Source: CAZYPH01 sp964649095
GTDB lineage: Bacteria > Bdellovibrionota > UBA1018 > UBA923
Assembly: GCA_964649095.1 (NCBI GenBank)
Contig: CAZYPH010000081.1
Span: 1-10,576, forward strand
DNA: 10,576 nt
Direction: 5' to 3'
The position numbers were made by a program, and so were the translations under genes. Below the pieces are notes generated by a model. The model had not been told where the DNA came from and did not search any database. It saw only the letters and a program-made list of their open reading frames with translations. Shown one piece after another: positions 7,713 to 10,576 of this stretch; positions within the stretch are counted from its first letter, which is position 1, and every line of letters begins with the position of its first letter.

Positions 7713-8229
7713 CTCGAAAGATATTTCGAAGGGTATTGTCGCCATTTTTGATAATCCCGACCATCTTATGGTAGCGGCGGCCCAGGTTAGAGACCGTCGC
7801 ATTAAAAAGTTTGATGCCTTTACGCCATTTCCGGTTCACGGCCTGGAACATGCTATGGGTTTAAAGCGCTCGTTTCTACCATGGGTGACTTTTGGTGCCG
7901 GCTTAACGGGCGGCTCTATCGGGCTATTATTCCAGGTGTGGACGTCAGCCTACGATTGGCCCTTAAATGTTGGCGGAAAGCCGATGATTTCATGGCCAGC
8001 GTTTATTCCAGTGACCTTTGAGCTCACGATTTTATTTGCCGGTTTGGCCACTGCCGCAGCGTTATTTATTGCGTGTGGTTTACCAAATATCGGTGCCAAA
8101 ATATTAGACCCAAGACTGACCAATGATAAATTCGCGTTATTTATTTCGGCCGAAGATGAGCAATATAAACAAGAAGAATTTTCTGAGCTTTTTAAGAAAG
8201 CAGGGGCGCATGAAGTTCGCGTTATCTAA
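7705..8229 (+). CDS. actD: ActD, DUF3341 membrane subunit of Alternative Complex III
   Basis: A 174-residue protein of the DUF3341 family. It has a small N-terminal domain (about 1-58, with GIVAIFDNPDHLMVAAAQVRD and the family-typical FDAFTPFPVHGLEHAMG), two membrane spans joined by a short loop (about 60-83 and 95-130), and a C-terminal segment with a KFALFISAEDEQYK core. In solved ACIII structures ActD bundles two helices against the NrfD-like subunits and carries no cofactor; its role appears structural. AGGAG (7694-7698) precedes the ATG, which lies 8 bases inside actC. The 3' end overlaps the actE start by 20 bases. Short length and conserved order between actC and actE make the call firm. 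Confidence 0.93.
   Translation: MLNSKDISKGIVAIFDNPDHLMVAAAQVRDRRIKKFDAFTPFPVHGLEHAMGLKRSFLPWVTFGAGLTGGSIGLLFQVWTSAYDWPLNVGGKPMISWPAFIPVTFELTILFAGLATAAALFIACGLPNIGAKILDPRLTNDKFALFISAEDEQYKQEEFSELFKKAGAHEVRVI
8202..8206 (+). promoter_or_regulatory. Ribosome binding site that fixes the actE start
   Basis: AGGGG lies 3 bases before the ATG at 8210, inside the end of actD. The spacing is tight, but the ATG opens directly into a lipoprotein signal peptide, which an upstream start at 8123 would bury behind 29 charged residues. Confidence 0.5.
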
Positions 8230-8803
8230 GTATCTAGTTGGCTTAGCCTCAGCAGTAGTTTTATTTTCGATGGCAGGCTGTTCGGGCGATCCGAAAAAAC
8301 CGGCCTATGATTTTTTTCACCACATGAACGACACCCCAGCCGTTAAAGCGCAACGGGTAGATTCTTTTGGGGTCGCGGGGCGTGTGGCTCCCGAAGACAC
8401 CATTCATCAAGAATCGGCACCTTACCGCTATGCCAATGATGCCGAGGGTGCAGCTCGTAACTTAAAAAATCCGCTGCCAAGAACAAAGGCCGTACTTGTA
8501 CAGGGTCAAAAGCTCTACAACAACACCTGTGTGGTTTGTCACGGCAAAATCGGCGATGGCAATGGCTCTGTAGTGCCAAAGTTTCCGATGCCACCAACGT
8601 TGCATTCTGAAAAGGTTCGGGGCTGGTCAGATGGTGCTATTTTTCACGTAGCGACAGTCGGGCAGAACGTCATGTCCGGTTACGCTTCACAGCTAAACGC
8701 TGAAGAGCGTTGGGCTGTGGTGCATTACGTTCGTGTATTGCAGCGGGCCTATAATCCGACAGAACAAGATGTCCGCGAATTCTCTAAAGAAGGTGGCAAA
8801 TAG
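8210..8803 (+). CDS. actE: ActE, monoheme c-type cytochrome lipoprotein subunit of Alternative Complex III
   Basis: Periplasmic monoheme cytochrome c, 197 residues from the chosen ATG at 8210. An open frame reaches back to 8123, but that start would place a charged extension before the signal peptide; from 8210 the protein begins MKFALSKY, then a hydrophobic core, then a good lipobox SMAGC with Cys24 as the lipidated residue. The segment before the heme (PAYDFFHHMND, later APYRYANDAEGA and LKNPLP) is typical of ActE. The heme site is CVVCH (107-111), and Met155 in NVMSGY is the likely sixth ligand. The C-terminal RWAVVHYVRVLQRA helix matches class I cytochromes c. By homology it is anchored to the periplasmic side of the complex and is a candidate exit point to the oxidase or to soluble cytochrome c. 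It overlaps actD by 20 bases and is followed by actF after 2 bases. Confidence 0.93.
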   Translation: MKFALSKYLVGLASAVVLFSMAGCSGDPKKPAYDFFHHMNDTPAVKAQRVDSFGVAGRVAPEDTIHQESAPYRYANDAEGAARNLKNPLPRTKAVLVQGQKLYNNTCVVCHGKIGDGNGSVVPKFPMPPTLHSEKVRGWSDGAIFHVATVGQNVMSGYASQLNAEERWAVVHYVRVLQRAYNPTEQDVREFSKEGGK

Positions 8804-8805
8804 TC

Positions 8806-10032
8806 ATGGCACACACAGCACACGATTCGTCTGGTTCCTCTGCAGCGCAGGCATTGGCTAAAGTAGGTTCATTTAGTACGTCAGCGACGACAAAGGCTCT
8901 CTTCGGTGTCAGCGCTCTGATTGGTTTGGTATTGACGGCTTTGGCTATCAAGTCCGACCCAACTCGGGCGTGGTCGAATTACCTTATTAATTTTTTCTTT
9001 TTCATCTCACTAGCATTGTGCGGCGCTTTTTTCATGGCCCTGCAGCACGTTACGAACTCTTACTGGAGTGTTACGGTGCGTCGTGTAGCTGAGGCTTTGG
9101 TATCGTATCTCGTGCCAGGCGTTTTGCTAGGTTTAGTGTTGTTTTTCTTTGGAAAACACTATTTGTACGAGTGGTCACATCATGAAGAAATGTTACACGA
9201 CCCCATTTTGGCGTTAAAGGCATCGTACTTAAACTCTGGGGCTGTATTGTTTCGTTATGTGGTTTTTGGAGCCATCTCTATCGGTTTGAGTTTTTGGATT
9301 CGTAGCAACTCACTGCAACAGGACGTCTCTGGCGACAAGAAGATCACACTAAAAAATATTAAACTTTCGACGGTCTTCATCCCACTATTTGCATTTTCAT
9401 ATAGTTTGATGGCGGTAGACTTTTTGATGGCCTTAGAACCGCATTGGTTCAGCACTATTTACGGCGTGTATTGTTTTGCAGGCCTTTTTTATAGTGGTTT
9501 GGCGTTGATTGCTTTTTTAGTAATTCGAGGTCGACAATCGGGAGTGTTTTCAGAATTGGTCGTTAACGATAACCACGTGCATGACATTGGAAAATTGATG
9601 TTCGGCTTCACTGTGTTCTGGGCCTACATCTTTTTCTCACAATTCATGTTGCAGTGGTACGCCAATATTCCAGAAGAGATTACTTACTACCTACGCCGTT
9701 CTGATGGCGGGTGGTTCAAGTATGGTTTCATGCTAGTGTTAGTGCATTTTGTGATTCCGTTTTTTGCGTTACTGCCCCGTCAAGCAAAACGCTGCGCAAG
9801 TTATTTGAGCAAGATTGCTGTGTTTATGCTGATTACACAGTGGTTAGATGTTTATTACTTAGTAATGCCTGTATTCTTTAAGTCCGGCCCTGTGTTTGGT
9901 TGGATTGAAGTGGGTACATTCCTATTGTTCTTCGGAATATTTGGAATTTCAGTCGGCCGCTTCTTAGAAAAAAATAAAATGGTTCCGGTAAAAGACCCAA
10001 GAATTGAAGCCTGTTTAAGGCATGCCCAATAG
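8806..10032 (+). CDS. actF: ActF, second NrfD-like membrane subunit of Alternative Complex III
   Basis: Integral membrane protein of 408 residues with about ten hydrophobic spans, beginning after a 30-residue Ser/Ala-rich N-terminus. It belongs to the same NrfD-like superfamily as ActC but is shorter and diverged. In solved complexes it packs beside ActC, binds no known cofactor, and has been proposed to contribute to a proton path. Visible features include LMAVDFLMALEPHWFSTIYGVYCFAG and FWAYIFFSQFMLQWYANIPEE, motifs I associate with ActF of this complex and not with quinone-binding NrfD. The start ATG lies 2 bases after the actE stop, with GAAGGTGG (8789-8796) as the ribosome binding site inside actE. 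No ActG gene follows; the next gene is heme A synthase, 10 bases downstream. Confidence 0.93.
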   Translation: MAHTAHDSSGSSAAQALAKVGSFSTSATTKALFGVSALIGLVLTALAIKSDPTRAWSNYLINFFFFISLALCGAFFMALQHVTNSYWSVTVRRVAEALVSYLVPGVLLGLVLFFFGKHYLYEWSHHEEMLHDPILALKASYLNSGAVLFRYVVFGAISIGLSFWIRSNSLQQDVSGDKKITLKNIKLSTVFIPLFAFSYSLMAVDFLMALEPHWFSTIYGVYCFAGLFYSGLALIAFLVIRGRQSGVFSELVVNDNHVHDIGKLMFGFTVFWAYIFFSQFMLQWYANIPEEITYYLRRSDGGWFKYGFMLVLVHFVIPFFALLPRQAKRCASYLSKIAVFMLITQWLDVYYLVMPVFFKSGPVFGWIEVGTFLLFFGIFGISVGRFLEKNKMVPVKDPRIEACLRHAQ

Positions 10033-10042
10033 AGAAGTAGTT

Positions 10043-10576
10043 ATGAAGTCATTACGTGTAGGCGCTGAAAAAATTAATCTAACGATATCATATCGAGCAC
10101 CACATCAAACGCTCGCTGTGTTCTCTACGATATTGTTGGGGTTAGTCTTTGCATTAATCAGTCTAGGTGGCTTGGTGCGTAATGAGGGTGCGGGTCTATC
10201 GTGTCCCGACTGGCCGTTGTGTTTTGGTCATGTGGTGCCACCGATGAACTACCAAGTGTTTTTAGAATGGTTTCATCGCTTAGTCGCTGGCAGCATCAGC
10301 CTTTTGGTCATTGGTATGGCGGGGTATATTTTCACTCATGCTGAATACCGTGCACGTGTTGGTAAACAAATGTTCTTGGCGGTTGTGTTATTAGCCGCTC
10401 AAGTTGTTTTTGGTGGCTTGACCGTGTTGGGTGTGTTGAGTCCCAAGTGGGTTGTTTCGCACCTATTAGTTGGGGCAGCGTTTTTTTGCACCTTAGTGGT
10501 TGTTAATCTCGAGCTTCGTGACTTTGCTGAGCATCGTTGGGTGCAGGCTAGCAATCCGAAAATTGTTATGTTTTCG
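10043..10576 (+). CDS. ctaA: Heme A synthase (CtaA/COX15 family), 3'-partial
   Basis: The first 178 codons of a heme A synthase, which oxidises the C8 methyl group of heme O to make heme A for aa3-type cytochrome oxidases. The right edge cuts it; the family is usually 300-360 residues. Visible: a first span (about 24-46) with the family signature GGLVRNEGAGLSCPDWPLC, a Cys pair C54 and C60 in the outer loop, the EWFHR motif with Glu75 and His78 on the second span, and His140 in WVVSHLLVG on the fourth span. E-x2-H and the 62-residue gap between the two His match the N-terminal half of Bacillus CtaA. I chose ATG 10043 because AGAGAAG (10031-10037) precedes it by 5 bases; an in-frame ATG at 10022, overlapping actF, would add seven residues. 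Its position directly after actF suggests co-expression of ACIII and a heme-A oxidase. Confidence 0.9.
   Translation, partial: MKSLRVGAEKINLTISYRAPHQTLAVFSTILLGLVFALISLGGLVRNEGAGLSCPDWPLCFGHVVPPMNYQVFLEWFHRLVAGSISLLVIGMAGYIFTHAEYRARVGKQMFLAVVLLAAQVVFGGLTVLGVLSPKWVVSHLLVGAAFFCTLVVVNLELRDFAEHRWVQASNPKIVMFS

Noticed and set aside
8123..8209. Upstream start for actE adding 29 residues
   Set aside because: The extension is charged, is encoded within actD in another frame, and would bury the lipoprotein signal peptide that starts at 8210.
10022..10042. Alternative start of the heme A synthase overlapping actF
   Set aside because: It is in frame, but the AAGG before it is only about 2 bases away, while ATG 10043 has a well-spaced purine-rich site. 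It is not excluded.
1..10576. CRISPR arrays, insertion sequences, tRNA or rRNA genes
   Set aside because: I saw no regularly spaced repeats, transposase-like proteins, terminal inverted repeats bounding genes, or cloverleaf/rRNA-like sequence.

Overview
The window reads as a chromosomal piece of a Gram-negative aerobic (or facultatively aerobic) bacterium of moderate GC. Its core is a complete actABCDEF operon for Alternative Complex III (ACIII), the quinol:cytochrome c or quinol:oxidase oxidoreductase that replaces the bc1 complex in many Bacteroidota, Myxococcota, Bdellovibrionota and other lineages. Gene order, coding style and the heme A synthase gene directly downstream suggest a Bdellovibrionota-like or other former delta-proteobacterial lineage. 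This placement is inference: no rRNA or marker gene is present. A 10-base run of N shows that the sequence is a scaffolded draft or metagenome assembly.

Layout, all genes on the + strand. Positions 1-2208 hold the 3' part of a large multi-span membrane protein of unknown function, open at the left edge and interrupted by the N run at 1990-1999. Positions 2209-2489 are a 281-base AT-rich spacer with a strong hairpin just after the first gene, a palindrome overlapping a possible promoter, and a more GC-rich leader before actA. Positions 2490-10032 are the act genes: actA (pentaheme cytochrome c), actB (fused molybdopterin-oxidoreductase-like and ferredoxin-like subunit), actC (NrfD-like quinol-binding membrane subunit), actD (DUF3341 membrane subunit), actE (monoheme cytochrome c lipoprotein) and actF (second NrfD-like membrane subunit). 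Spacing is 53 bases between actA and actB, and from actB onward the genes abut or overlap. From 10043 to the right edge is the start of a CtaA/COX15 heme A synthase.

How they work together. By analogy with studied ACIII complexes, ActC oxidises menaquinol or ubiquinol, electrons pass through the [3Fe-4S] and [4Fe-4S] clusters of ActB to the hemes of ActA and ActE, and then to a cytochrome oxidase that often forms a supercomplex with ACIII. A heme A synthase as the next gene implies an aa3/caa3-type oxidase and suggests that its genes follow beyond the window.

I found no clear new system. The points most worth a second look are the intact four-cysteine cluster motif in the normally cofactor-free N-terminal half of ActB, the unrecognised membrane protein at the left edge, and the strand-asymmetric hairpin and palindromes in front of the operon.
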